A DNA stretch of 64,000 nucleotides from Triangularia verruculosa. Its lineage: Eukaryota; Ascomycota; Sordariomycetes; Sordariales; Podosporaceae. Shown piece by piece: positions 35,399 through 46,809 of the stretch. A program made the translations under genes and the position numbers. Location: the NCBI GenBank assembly GCA_033296885.1, contig MU864014.1, positions 1 to 64,000 of the forward strand, in the 5' to 3' direction. The notes beneath the pieces are model-generated. The model was not told where the DNA came from, did not search any database, and worked only from the letters and a program-made list of their open reading frames with translations. Within the stretch, counting starts at the first letter, position 1, and every line of letters starts with the position of its first letter.

Positions 35399-36972
35399 AT
35401 GTCGCAGTCTCCATCAGCTTCAGGAGCTATGGGAATTGGCAGTGTATTAAACGATAAAGGTGCCCAAGCCGCGCAAGCTCTCCAACAGCAAGCCGGAACC
35501 ATGCCTGTCGACCAGCAAGTTCAGCAGCTCCAGCAGCAAGTTCAGCAGCAAGCCCAGCAGCTCCAGCAGCAGGTCCAACAACAGGTCCAGCAACAGGTCC
35601 AACAGCAGGTTCAACAACAGGCCCAACAGCCGATCCAGCAACTTCAGCAGCAGATGCAGCCCCAGCAGCACAATCCCGGCCAGCAGCCAATTCAACAGGC
35701 GCCCATGAACCGACCAAACTCGCCGCATGGCTCTGAACATTCGGGATACACGTATCCCTCCCCAACCGCGATGGGGGGCGCGCCGTTACCGCCTGCGAAC
35801 ATGGCCCCTGCGCCCATGGGCATTCCCATGCAACAGCCCATGCAACAGCCCATGCAGCAGGGCATGCCGCAGTCCATGATTCCTGTCATGCACCCCGGAT
35901 TCAAGACGGAACCTACTCCTACTCCTCAGCAGCCGCCCCCAAAGGCATACCCATGCGGGACGTGCGGGAAAGGCTTTGCCAGGAGGAGCGACCTTGCGCG
36001 CCATGGTGAGTTGCGACTATCTCCCTTGACTTTTGAACGACTCTGGTTTACTAATGACCTGCAACAGAGCGTATCCATAGCGGAATTCGTCCCCACGTCT
36101 GCGATTACCCAGGGTGCGGGAAACAGTTCATCCAGCGATCTGCCCTTACCGTCCATCAACGCGTGCACACCGGCGAGAAGCCCCATCAATGCGAACGCTG
36201 CGGCAAGCCTTTCAGCGACAGCAGTTCTCTTGCCCGCCATCGTAGGATCCACTCGGGGAAGCGTCCATACAAGTGCCCTTATGTTGACTGCCAAAAGACG
36301 TTTACGCGACGTACGACCTTGACCCGGCACCAGAATCACCATACTGGGACAGTGGAGGACTCGCAGCGGGCCCGTAATGAAGCCTTGGCCCAGGGCTCGA
36401 GCACGGCTCTTGCTGCCGCTGCCATTAGGAATAAGCGTGGAGATAGCGAACAGGCGTCCAACCAAGAGTCCCCAATCACCACCCCATCCCCCGCCCAGCG
36501 CCCCATGTCCATGTCTCCAGGCGAAGAACTCGCCAACATCAACAACATGCAGCAGTACCTGAACAACACCTCCCTCCCACCACATATTCGCGGCGACGTT
36601 CACGTTGGCAGTCCCGTGTCTACTACGTCTTCGAGCTACAACAATGGAATGCGCCCGACCTCGCACCCCAGCGGTGGATATGCCCCTCCCCCAACCTTGG
36701 AGCCCAGCCTCGATCAATTCCAGCAAGGTCCTGGTAGCGCTTCCGGTAGTCCTCACATTGGTAGTGTTGGATGGGCCTCACCGGGCCCTGTTGGGTCGCC
36801 CACCGAGAGCCACGGCCAAAGTGGGTCAGTTTATCCGGATCCCGAGCCATCGTACCAGAATAGCACCCAGATCGGCCAGATGTACTATGCCAGCGCAGCT
36901 TCTCAAGGGCGTCGTCCCGGGAGCACAGAGCCAGGTCAGCGGGCGGGTGAGATTTCATGGACGGGACAGTAG
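35399..36972 (+). CDS. C2H2 zinc-finger transcription factor with glutamine-rich N-terminus
   Basis: Exons are 35399..36005 and 36068..36972, giving 503 residues. Residues 37-97 are almost all Gln, with regularly spaced Val or Leu, followed by Met/Pro/Gln-rich sequence. Four consecutive C2H2 fingers lie at about residues 182-295. They start with YPCGTCGKGFARRSDLARH and are joined by classic linkers (HTGEKPH, HSGKRPY). The single intron splits the first finger between its two zinc-binding histidines; splicing gives RHERIHSGIRPH, which proves the junction. The C-terminal half is Ser/Pro/Gly-rich and probably disordered, as in activation domains. It should be a nuclear DNA-binding regulator. I do not recognise a specific named orthologue. 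The Gln tract is made of CAG/CAA tandem units and may vary in length between strains. Confidence 0.9.
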
Positions 36973-38082
36973 GTCGAGCCCGGTCAGGATCTGGCTCAGC
37001 AGAACACGAGCTCGTCTGAAGCGGATTCTTCGTCGTGCGTTGGCTCCGAGGCTGAAGTCTTTTATAGTGATCAGGTCACTGTCAAAGCGGAAGCCAATGG
37101 AGATCTCAGTGCATTATATATGCAGCCTGAGTGGGCTGTTTCCCACCTGTTCTAAAACAACTCAGAACAGCCAACTTTGGGACCTCGTGGCAACAAGACC
37201 GCTTGGCCCATCCCTATCTCAACTCTTCTGGCTCACGAGCCAAACCTAATTATCGCCGACGTATATCTGAACGGGTTGGCAACATCTTTTAACACGGGTT
37301 GCATGTGTCATGGGAGGGTTGGGAGGTTATTACAACTCTGTGTGTTTTTATAATAAAGACGGTCAGGACCGGCGTGGACTACTTTAATCATAGCGGGCGA
37401 GGTTTTTTCATCAACGCTCTTCCATTCGGCTTTTTTTTTTTACTGTTTGGGGCGGTCTTTTTTCTCTTTTTTGAGGACCCATTGGGCGGACCAACAAAAA
37501 ACACAAAGGTCGATAACGAAATGCAACAAAGTTTTCCGTTTTTGTTTTTTACCCGGCTTTTTTCCTTTTCCTTTTGTCGTTCTTATTAGACTGGTATAAC
37601 GAATGGATCGGCTCGGTTCGGTTGTGTTTGTGTGTGTGTGTCTGTGTGTCTCGAAAACAAACTTTTATATTATTATTTTATGGCTTTGTTCCTGGCTGTC
37701 TCTCCGCGGGAAAGGGAAAAGCGAAGATTGGGGGAAAGGGGAAAATGGGGATTGAGGATGTGTAAGGTGTGGTGGACAAGGAGGTGACTTTTTAGGTATG
37801 CAGTGAGGATAATTAGCATGGGGGTTTTGCTTTGTGCAAGGATTGTTGTGGTGGACTGCTTTTCAGGGGTTGATTGGGTGTCCAATATCGTGATTATGTG
37901 TCCAAGTGCAAGCTACATCCCAAAAAATAGACATTTGCTTTAAGCCTGCCTCCTCCTCCCTCTCGTGCCAGTCGTGTGGCTAAGCCAATCCAAGACTCCA
38001 TAACGCCATGCCATATACGCGTGTATATATGTATCTACAGTCTTCCCCCTTTTACATCATCAGCCCCCATCTATCAATACTT
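36973..38082. other. Convergent intergenic region
   Basis: This holds the 3' UTRs of the C2H2 factor (+) and the glucanase gene (-). It has T-runs near 37430 and a GT-rich microsatellite at about 37625-37650. No gene seen. Confidence 0.55.
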
Positions 38083-40687
38083 CTAGTACGTCTCAGGCAG
38101 ATCGGAAAAAGAGGGAATCTTGTCGAGATCGCAGTCAAACTCCCTGTCGTATGCTTTTTGGGGTAGCACACCCGCCACCATCCCCTTTTTATAACTCCAT
38201 TGCGCCCTGTTGTTGTTATCATCATCCACGTTAGCTTTACATGCAACCCCCCTTTTCAATATTTCTTGTAAGAAGAGAGAGAAAGACTTACGCATCCTCG
38301 GTATCCCAAACCCAATAAAACCACCCCCACCCCTTCTCAAAACTGCTCATCTGCGCCTCGGCAAACATTTTAAGGAATTTCCTGTATCCATCCGACCACC
38401 GATCCGGCGACGCATTCGCCTCCTCGCAGGAACACGTCCGATCAAGCGCCGGACACCTCGGCTGCACATCCTTCGGCCTCGTCCCGCCCGGCCCTAGCGT
38501 TCCCGTCCATCGGTTCCCCCACCCGACATTGGTGAGATGTTTTGCGCAGTCAGTGTCAGCTTGGCTCCACTCCGCTACTAACGTTGGTCCAAACCCCGTG
38601 CTGCGATCAAGGGATTGTAGAGTTTGCTCAGTCCACCCAGCACACGCAAACCGGATCTTTTGGGAGTGGTTGTATGCGATTTGGTCTTCGTTGAAGATGA
38701 CGTACTGGTGCACGTCTAGCGCGGCGTTGGGGAGGGACTGGAGTTCGCCTTGCCAGTTGTTTAACCCGCGGAATCCGTCGCCAAAGACTATTATGGTGTG
38801 ATCTGGGATTCCGTTCTTTCGGATGAGGGAGGAGGCGGCTTCGGTCCAGGAAAGCACCGCGGGAACGGAGAGCTCGGTCATTTTGGGCTCGTTGGCGAGG
38901 CCGTAATGCGAGATGATGTTTTTATACCGGGGCTGAGAGAAGAACTTGGAGAGGCGGTCGTGGAAATCGAGGGATCGCTGCGCGTTGAGGTCGCCTTCTG
39001 TGCCGTTTAGCCAGTTGATTGTCCCCAAACGGCCGGAATGGTTCCATCCGTTCTGGGAGCCTGGGAGCCCGTGGGGGTCGAGGTTGACGCGGAGGCCGTG
39101 TTTGCGGCACCATTCGATTGCCCGAAGGAGGTACCGCCATGATGTGCGGAAGAGGTAGGGGTCGCCGTCGTAGGTCTGGACGGCCCAGTACGAAAACGGG
39201 ATGCGGACGTGGTCGAGGCCGGCGGAGGCGATGTCGCGGAAGGTGGATTCTGTGACAAAAGAGGCGTAGTGGGCTTCGAGGACGGAGGAACAGCGGGAGG
39301 CGAGGTGCTTGCAGAGGGTGTATTCGTCTACGATGCCGTATCGGGAGTCGTAGTTGAAGAGGGAGGGGGTGATGAAGGGTTCGAGGGAGAGCCAGCCGCC
39401 TACGTTGACGCCTCGGGCGGGGCGCTTGGAGTAGTCGCCCCAGGGTTTGTTTAAGGGGGGAACGTTGTCGTTTGCGCGGGCGGAGTCATCCCAGGAGGTG
39501 AAGAGGCCCATTACGGGGAGGTCGCCGACGGTTTCGGTGGTGTAGGTTAGGTTGAAGTCGTCGGTGGAGGCCCAGACGAAGGGGTTCAGCCAGGAGGGGG
39601 CGTCTTTTGGGATGCTGTCTGGGGAGATGGAGCCGAGGTTGCTGCTGCTGGAACTTCCGCCGCTGCCGTTGTCGCGTTTATTGTCCCCTTTTCCCGAGTT
39701 GGGGACTACGACGGCGGCGACGATGATGATTATGATTAGGAGGACCGTACAAACGCCGACGAGCCACCAGAGCTTCTTCTTTTGTTTGTACCAAGGTCGG
39801 GGTTTGCCGCGCCAGAGGTCGGATTCGGTGGCCTGAGGTTTGGAGCGGAGCATGCTGTCCTCGCTGTTGCCGCCAAAGTTCATGCCCATAAAGCCGCCGC
39901 CTCGGAGGCCGGAGCGGTGGGGTTTGCGGTCGCGGACGTTCTCGATGCCTTCTTCTAGTTGGGCACCGCTGACGACTCTTCGGCCTCGGTCCCGCTCGTA
40001 CCGCTCACCGGATGGACCTGCTACGGTGATTACTTTGGGCGCCAGCCCTCCGCCTCCACCGTCGACTTTCTCGTAGCCCTTCTTCCGTCCTCTCCGTCGG
40101 TCACCTTCAGGTTCGCCGCTTTCGTAGCCTTGACCTACGCTTTCATAACCGGCAGCTCTGCTTCTTTCCCTGGTCCGTTCCCTCTCCCTCGCTGCTCTTC
40201 TGGCAGCCCTCCTCGCTTCTCGTTCGGCATCCTCTTGCTCTTCAGGTGGCGCAAACCTGCCCTTCCCTCTTGACCTCTCCCATTCCAAGGCCAAATCTCT
40301 TGCGTCCCGTATCCCTGGCTCTGGTTCTACTGGTAGTGGCGGGGCTCGTGACCGTCTTCGTTCAGCTCTTTCTTCAGGCTGCCGAGAGGTGGGCCTCGAT
40401 CGCGATTTTGCCTTCTCCTTCGCATTGGCCTTGTTCAGCTGCGCCAATGCTGCCGCGGAAAGCCCCTGGGACGAAGATGGCGCATCGGATTCATTCCCCC
40501 CTCCTCCACGCGGCGTGCTGGTGGGCCGTCTGCTCTGACTCCTGCGCTTGCGACGACGTTCTTCCCTCTCGGCGTCCGTTTCCCTGTCGCGATCTCGGTC
40601 GTGGTTGGTGGAGGAGCGGTTGCGCTGGTGTGTGCTCCGGCGGTGCTCCCGCCTTACTTCGCGATCGGTGGATGGATCACGGGGCAT
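38083..40687 (-). CDS. exgD: Membrane-anchored GH5 exo-1,3-beta-glucanase (ExgD type)
   Basis: Exons are complement(38083..38206, 38292..40687), giving 839 residues. It is a type II membrane protein: a very long, Arg-rich cytoplasmic tail (1-305), one membrane helix (about 306-328), a Ser/Gly linker, then a glycoside hydrolase family 5 domain. The acid/base Glu lies in GLANEPKM (about 600) and the nucleophile Glu in VAEWSQAD (about 706). The RGVNVGGWL start of the barrel is clear at about 425. It hydrolyses beta-1,3-glucan from non-reducing ends at the cell surface and probably remodels the wall. The 85-nt intron is placed so that the C-terminus reads TEDAAQWSYKKGM, as in ExgD proteins; an upstream AG is out of frame. 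The cytoplasmic tail is longer and more basic than the enzyme needs, so it may have a separate sorting role. Confidence 0.92.
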
Positions 40688-41489
40688 TTTCCCGGGATTT
40701 TATAAGATGGTGGTGGTTAGGGATGCGATGCTGGTGTGGCGGGGGCGGTCAATAATGGCATTGTTTGTGTAGTGGCGGTGTGCAATTGGCGATGCTGATA
40801 CAAAAGAAGCTGTTAACACACTACTTCGACAACTCGCTCGCTGAGGAATAAAAATCAATTCATGCCCAGAGGCCCAGCATCCAAAACCTGGCGTCAAATC
40901 CCAATGCGACCAGATGCGACGCTCCTCCCAGCCCACTTCCAAGGCGCAGCTCCAAGCGCCAATGTGAAAGATAGCCTAGCTGTTGGCGATAGTTGGCTGG
41001 GTAACCTTATCCTTGCTAGGCGGTTGGATTACAGGGGGTTTGAGCTCTCGGCGGGCGCCAGCCCCGTTCCTTGCTACGTCATTCGTCTGTTCCGGCAGAC
41101 TGGATCGCGTCTGAGCATCGGATCGAGACTCTTCGGTTCCGATGGGGATCATCTCAGCTCGTCAACTGCTCCAGAAGGAGCCTCACCGTTTGTCCCTCCC
41201 CAATGTTGATGTTACCGGCCGGTAAAGTGCTTGCAGCGGCAACACCCCCAGTGTGTGACGGCCGTGCGGGCATCGACTTCCAAAAGGCGGGGACCCCGCG
41301 AAAGGACAAGCCTGGGCGGTGGCTGCCAAAGCCGCCGCAAGCCGACACGGTCATCATCCCTTCCTCCTCATCACTTGACATTTGTTCTACACCGATGGCT
41401 CTGTTGCTTTCAGTCCTATTTTACAGAATTCATAGAGTGTGTTGATTGTGTCTTTTTGTTGCCCGATTTTGACCAACAATCAGTCCACC
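40688..41489. promoter_or_regulatory. Divergent intergenic region, glucanase / E1 beta
   Basis: These 802 bp lie between two divergent start codons and hold both promoters. No gene or specific motif recognised. Confidence 0.5.
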
Positions 41490-42819
41490 ATGAGAGGTCC
41501 ATCCACAATCCGTCCCTTATCGCTATCGCAGGCACTTACACGCCGCCGCGCGCTGTCTACCACCCGCGGACAACTAGCTCTTCTTCTTAGCTCTGCCACG
41601 ACTTCCTCTTCCTCTTCTTCCAGTCTTTCCCCAAGAAGAACATACTCTACCCACCCCCCAAATGCCAAACTCAACCTCCCAACCGATTATTCCACCACTC
41701 CCCTGCTATGCCACAACACCAGCACCGCGCTCAACAACCCTGAGCTCTCCCCTGAAATCCGCAATGGCACCACCAAGCGCATGAACCTCTTTCAGGCCGT
41801 CAACGATGCCCTGGCGACCGCTCTCGCAGAAGATGAATCGGTCCTCATCTTTGGAGAAGATGTCGCTTTCGGGGGGGTGTTCCGCTGCACGGGAAAGCTG
41901 GCCGAGACGTACGGCGCCGACAGGGTGTTCAACACCCCCCTGACGGAGCAAGGCATCATGGGGTTCGCTATTGGCGCCGCGGCGGAGGGGATGAGGCCGG
42001 TGGCGGAGATTCAGTTTGCGGATTACGTCTACCCTGCTTTTGATCAGCTTGTCAATGAGGCGGCGAAGTACAGGTACAGAGATGGGGCGTGTGGGAGGAG
42101 CGCGGGGGGGATGACGGTACGGATGCCGTGTGGTGGGGTTGGTCATGGCGCGCTGTATCACTCCCAAAGTCCCGAGAGCTTGTTTACGCATATTCCTGGG
42201 TTGAGAGTGGTTATGCCGAGGTCGCCGCTGCAGGCGAAGGGGCTGCTGTTGGCGGCCATAAGAAGCAATGACCCGGTTGTTTTCATGGAGCCGAAGATCT
42301 TGTACAGAGCGGCCGTGGAACAAGTCCCAACTGGGAGTTACGAATTGCCATTGTCAAAGGCGGAGATTTTGAAGAAGGGGGATGATGTGACTGTTATCAG
42401 CTATGGACAGCCGCTATATAAATGTATGGCGGCTTTAGAGCAGGCGGAGAAGGATTTGGGGGTTGGGGTAGAGTTGATCGATCTGAGGACCATTTACCCG
42501 TGGGATAAGGAGACGGTGTTGAAGAGTGTGAGGAAGACGGGTAGGTGTGTGGTGGTGCATGAGGCGATGGTGAACGCGGGCGTGGGAGCGGAGGTAGCGG
42601 CGGTTATTCAGGAGGATCCGGAGACATTTGTGAGGTTGGAGGCGCCAGTTGCGAGGGTGGCTGGATGGAGCATCCATACGCCCTTGTTGTTTGAGCAGTT
42701 TAATGCTCCGGATGTTGCTAGTAAGTCTCGTTCCGTGCTGCTGCTATCTTTTCGTCGGGCCGAAGCTAACATTTCACCTAGGGATATATGACAACATCAA
42801 GAAGGTGCTGGGGTTCTAA
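41490..42819 (+). CDS. Branched-chain 2-oxoacid dehydrogenase E1 component, beta subunit
   Basis: Exons are 41490..42720 and 42782..42819, giving 422 residues. The protein pairs with E1 alpha and uses thiamine diphosphate to decarboxylate the 2-oxoacids from Leu, Ile and Val in the mitochondrial matrix. The first 60 residues are rich in Arg, Ser and Thr with few acids, as in a mitochondrial targeting peptide. The mature part shows MNLFQAVNDAL, the TPP-contacting GEDVAFGGVF, NTPLTEQGIMGFAIG and FADYVYPAFDQLVNEAAKYR, and ends at the family's usual C-terminus (IYDNIKKVLGF). These features place it with the branched-chain (BCKDHB) rather than the pyruvate E1 beta. The 61-nt intron joins A/GG to give the Arg before IYDNI. 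The last exon encodes only 12 residues. Confidence 0.95.
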
Positions 42820-43311
42820 GAGGCATGGCGGGCGAACGGGCTGATGTACAGCGAGCGAGGCGTTGGGCGTACAATACACCCCCTAACTTTTGCTTCAAAA
42901 GCACCACAGCGTTAGAAATCATTTGAGCGTTAGATGAATATCGAAGAAGAGTTGTTTCAAGTTAATGATAAAAAAGTGATTCTGTCTTGTCTGATGTGGT
43001 TAGATTGTATGGCCAGCAGTTAGCACAAGATAACCAGAATGAGAACGAGGTCATCCCAAATGGAGCCTGCCACTGTCTGGCGGCAGGCAATATCCCTGGT
43101 CTTGGCGCGCGGCGCATTCCCACAGTGTGCCCCGCATCTCTGGGGTTTCATCAAACTGCCAGCCAGCGGTGCCAGCTTGTTGCCCAGGGGCCCGCCGACT
43201 GACGACTGTTGCTTTCCACATCTGCCGCGCAGAGACAATTGACGACGACATTACGTGACGAGTTCCTTCACTGAAAACGGTTGTATCCGCCACTTTCTCA
43301 GAGACACAATC
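42820..43311. other. Intergenic region between E1 beta and capping protein alpha
   Basis: This is the 3' UTR of the E1 beta gene followed by the promoter of the capping protein gene. No further gene seen. Confidence 0.6.
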
Positions 43312-44431
43312 ATGTCTTCCAACATAGAGATTGTCTGCTCCTTCGTGGAGGGAGCTCCGCCAGGAGAGGTGAGTACCTCGATGCCCAACACCAGCTCCTT
43401 GTTTGCTAACAATGCGTTGGTTCATAGCTCGCAGATGTTATCGCAGGCATGTCCTACCCCCCGACTTACTGTAGCCCTCCCGATGATCCCACCGCCCACA
43501 TTGAACCTACACCGATGCTTCCAATCTTCCAACCGGCCTGTGGCTGACCGAGTATTTGGAGTGTAGACATCAAGGCCCTCACCGTCTCCGAACCAGATCT
43601 CGTCAAGGAGCTGACCCCGGCATTTCAAAAGTACAACGAAGAGCAATTCATCACCGCGAAGCTCCCAGGAGGCAGCAGCCAGGTGATCGTCAGCGAGTTC
43701 AGTTCGCTTGGGGACGGGAGATACTTTGATTCGGAGAGCCAGAGTTCTTTTGACTTTGATCACTCGACGGGCAAGGCGAGTGGAGTACAGAGTTATGTTC
43801 TGGAGGGCGAGCAGGCCTCGCTGGTGTGAGTACAGCCATGGTGTCCGAGATCAGGAGAGATGGAGAAGCTGATGCGGTAAACAGCAAATCAACACTGTCC
43901 AGCGTGGGCACCTACGTCAAGGAGCACTACCCCAACGCCATCTCGGGCGTCTACCCGATTGAGAACGACACAAAGGTGGCGGTTGTCATCGTGGCCAACA
44001 AATATAGTCCGAATAACTTCTGGTGCGCTCGCTTCCACCCCACATATATCTACCTCACGGTCACTAACACAGGAGATAGGAACGGCCGCTGGCGCTCGCT
44101 CTACGTTTTCGACCCCTCGTCCAACTCCCTCGAGGGATCGATCAAAGTCGATGTGCACTACTACGAGGACGGAAACGTGAGGCTGCTGACGGACAAGAAG
44201 GTGAACGTCTCTGTGTCTGGCGGGAGGGCCGCCGATGGCATCGCGAGGGAGATTTCTACCGCCGAGAAGAAGTACCAGGAGGATCTGAACAGAAGTTTCA
44301 CACAATTGAGCGAGGGTGCTTTCAAGGCGTTGAGGAGGCAGTTGCCGGTGACGAGACAGAAGATTGAGTGGGATAAGGTGGCCAGCTATAGGCTGGGACA
44401 GGATATTGGTGGGGTTGCTTCCAGGAGATAA
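43312..44431 (+). CDS. cap1: F-actin capping protein alpha subunit
   Basis: Exons are 43312..43368, 43428..43446, 43567..43825, 43885..44022 and 44080..44431, giving 274 residues, the usual length. The protein forms a heterodimer with the beta subunit that caps barbed ends of actin filaments. Family hallmarks are SFVEGAPPGELADV, NKYSPNNFWNGRWRS, VHYYEDGNVRL and RQLPVTRQKIEW. Exon 2 is only 19 nt. The intron after it (43447-43566) starts with GC rather than GT, in a CAG/GCATGT context; only this choice gives LADVIADIKAL as expected for the family. Intron 4 splits the Trp codon before NGRW. Skipping the 19-nt exon would shift the frame, so splicing of this exon could affect expression. Confidence 0.92.
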
Positions 44432-45375
44432 GAGCCCCCTAACGATATGGGGAATGGAACGGCCTATTGGCGTTGGTTTGTCGATATAAGAGCGAGCGTG
44501 GTACACTGCGATTATCTAGAACACTAATATATCTCTTCTCAAGAGAACAAATAAGAATGCCGGTAGGTGAGATGGAGGGTGGGGTTGTTGAAGGGAGCTC
44601 CCGCCCACTCTGTCCGACCGCTTGAAGAGCGGAGGGGGGATCACCCCGATAAGGCCCGATTCAGGGCCGTTTCATGGGCAGAGTCGGATAACGGTGACCG
44701 CCAGACATGCAACCTGGAAGAGGCTGCAGTAGTTTATGCAAACTTGTATGACCGATGGAAATGCTCCCAAGACTTCAATCGCGAAGTGCCCAGTTTTCGG
44801 CCCCAGTTTGCCATTACTCGGGGTTTCGTGGATATCGTTGTTCCGAATCGAACGAGTCCGGGGTCTGGCGAATCAGAGGGGGTGTTGCACAATTTCGAAG
44901 GGCTCCGATTGGCCAGAGAGACATCTGGGGGCTGTCAAGCGCAAATCTGTTGATGTCCCGTCCAGGGTGCTGGGGGCGGTTGTCCAGCGAGTGGCACAGT
45001 GCCGTCTGTCGTGTCCGGTCTCGTTGAGAAACGTGGGAGATTTCTCCATAGCCGGAGCCGAACTTCTTTTTTCTCTTCCTCTTCTTCACCCACACCCCCC
45101 CCCCCTTTTCAAACCAAAAGCCACAAAACTTGTCTTTGGACTATCACCTGCCACGCCAGCTACTTATTCTTGCGTACTTGAGCCTCTTCTTGTAAGTATT
45201 TGCGAACTATTTCCGAGTCAATTGTTTGCGCAGCGACACCAATCCCGAGAAGGAAAGTGTGGCGCTTATCGGGTGTATCTTTTGCTGACCGAAAGTTGTT
45301 CTTTTTATTTTATTTTTGATAGAACACTTTTCCCACCACCAACCCACCCCGACAATCAAACAAACGATAGTCAAG
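44432..45375. promoter_or_regulatory. Intergenic region and cytochrome b5 promoter
   Basis: No recognisable gene. A C-rich tract lies near 45090-45105 and T-rich stretches near 45300. The right part includes a probable 5' UTR intron of the cytochrome b5 gene. Confidence 0.5.
45192..45322 (+). other. Probable 5' UTR intron of cytochrome b5 gene
   Basis: A strong donor GTAAGT at 45192, a TGCTGAC branch-like site near 45285 and an acceptor after a T-rich tract (TTTTTGATAG ending at 45322) define a 131-nt intron. It lies 53 nt before the start codon. Confidence 0.5.
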
Positions 45376-46003
45376 ATGGCCCTCCAGGAGCTCACTTACC
45401 AGGATGTTGCTGAGCACAACACCAAGAAGGACCTCTACGTTGTGATCCACGACAAGATCTACGACATCACCAAGTTTGTTGATGAGCACCCGTAAGTTTG
45501 GCCCTTGTTAGGGGAGCGGATCGCGTCTTATCGAGATCTGGACTCCGACCCGACATACCCTTTCCCCGCATGGAAGACGCAGGTCCCGCGACAGGACAGC
45601 AGCGGCAAGTAAATGCAGGATCACTAACACTGGATGAAATAGTGGTGGAGAGGAGGTCCTTCTCGACGTTGCCGGCCAGGATTCCACCGAGGCTTTCGAG
45701 GATGTCGGTCACAGTGACGAGGCCCGCGAGGCCCTCGAGCCCCTTCTCGTCGGCACCCTGAAGCGCAACGTGAGTTACACCATCCTATCTACTTCGGTTG
45801 AATAGCCCGGATGGTTGCTGACGTGATTTCTACAGCCCGGCGATCCCAAGCCCAAGACTCCCCTCCCCGGTGCCGTCTCGCCTGCCGCCGACAACTCCAG
45901 CGCCGGTCTCGGCGTCGGTCTCTACGCCGTTGTCCTCCTCGGCGGTCTCGTTGCTTTCGGTGCCTACCAGTACCTCCAGCAACAACAGAACCAGCAGGCT
46001 TAG
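45376..46003 (+). CDS. Cytochrome b5, ER membrane-anchored
   Basis: Exons are 45376..45491, 45643..45769 and 45836..46003, giving 136 residues. The soluble heme domain occupies about residues 1-82. The two axial heme histidines are in HPGGEE (about 38) and GHSDEA (about 62). The first intron splits the HPGG motif inside the Pro codon. A hydrophilic Pro/Ser linker is followed by one C-terminal membrane helix (VGLYAVVLLGGLVAFGAY) and a short Gln-rich end, the layout of tail-anchored microsomal cytochrome b5. It passes electrons to fatty-acid desaturases, sterol enzymes and P450s in the endoplasmic reticulum. The gene probably has a 5' UTR intron and a T-rich leader, consistent with strong expression. 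Confidence 0.95.
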
Positions 46004-46809
46004 GTGCCGCGGCAGTAAAAATGTTCAACAATACTGGGGCGTTTTTTTCTTTGCTGGGTTTTAACATGACAGGTACGAGACGGAAAATGGACGGGAGGAC
46101 TGGGTGAGGAGTTTTAGGGTCAGGGTGCTGGGATCCGTCCTTTGTTGCCATTGCATTTGTTGTTTGGGAGGGGAGACAGACCCACACCGCCCTTCCAGCC
46201 AGTGCCAGCACCAGAGTCGAGATGCGATCCACACGCTGAGGGGGAGGGAGGAAGCGTGGCATTGCTACACACAGACACACAAGCGAATGTGAATGCGTTG
46301 GCGAGTCGCGGATGAAGAATGATAGACTATATGGTGATGTGTTTTATCTCTTCTATATTGCAAGCGAGGGGGCTATGCAGGCAAAGCTATCTTTGGCGCG
46401 CACGCTGCGGATTCTTGTTGGTAGGATAGGGGGTCTGGAGGCATGCAATGCTGGCTGGAATTGGGCACATAGTTAATAGACTTGTAATTTTGAACCTTTG
46501 ATGTTTATGTTTGGGTGCCTACTGACTGAATCTATTCCACCTGGAGATTGAATAAATTGTGGCTGTTTGTCCTGCCAGTCGGCTGTTTTGTCTCCAGCTG
46601 GCAGCCAGAGCCTCAATTCACTTTAGCACAGTGCTGCGGCTGCGCACCGACTTTCCACTTACAACCCCGGTCGCTTGATTTCAGCCTCGACCACTCTTCC
46701 TCGCCTGCGACAATCGAACCCTCGCAAACTTCGACGACAACATCGCATCAATCAAACCCAGCCAAACCAGACCCCACGAGTAAAACTCGCAATCGCTGAA
46801 ACAATCACC
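46004..46809. other. Intergenic region between cytochrome b5 and TFIIE beta
   Basis: This holds the 3' UTR of cytochrome b5 and the promoter of the TFIIE beta gene. The frame upstream of 46810 stays open to 46675 but lacks similarity to the family, so it is treated as leader. No other gene seen. Confidence 0.6.

Noticed and set aside
43447..43566. A GT donor (GTCCTA at 43450) instead of the GC donor in capping protein alpha
   Set aside because: It is a poor donor sequence and would insert or shift residues inside a conserved segment, whereas the GC donor gives the expected protein.
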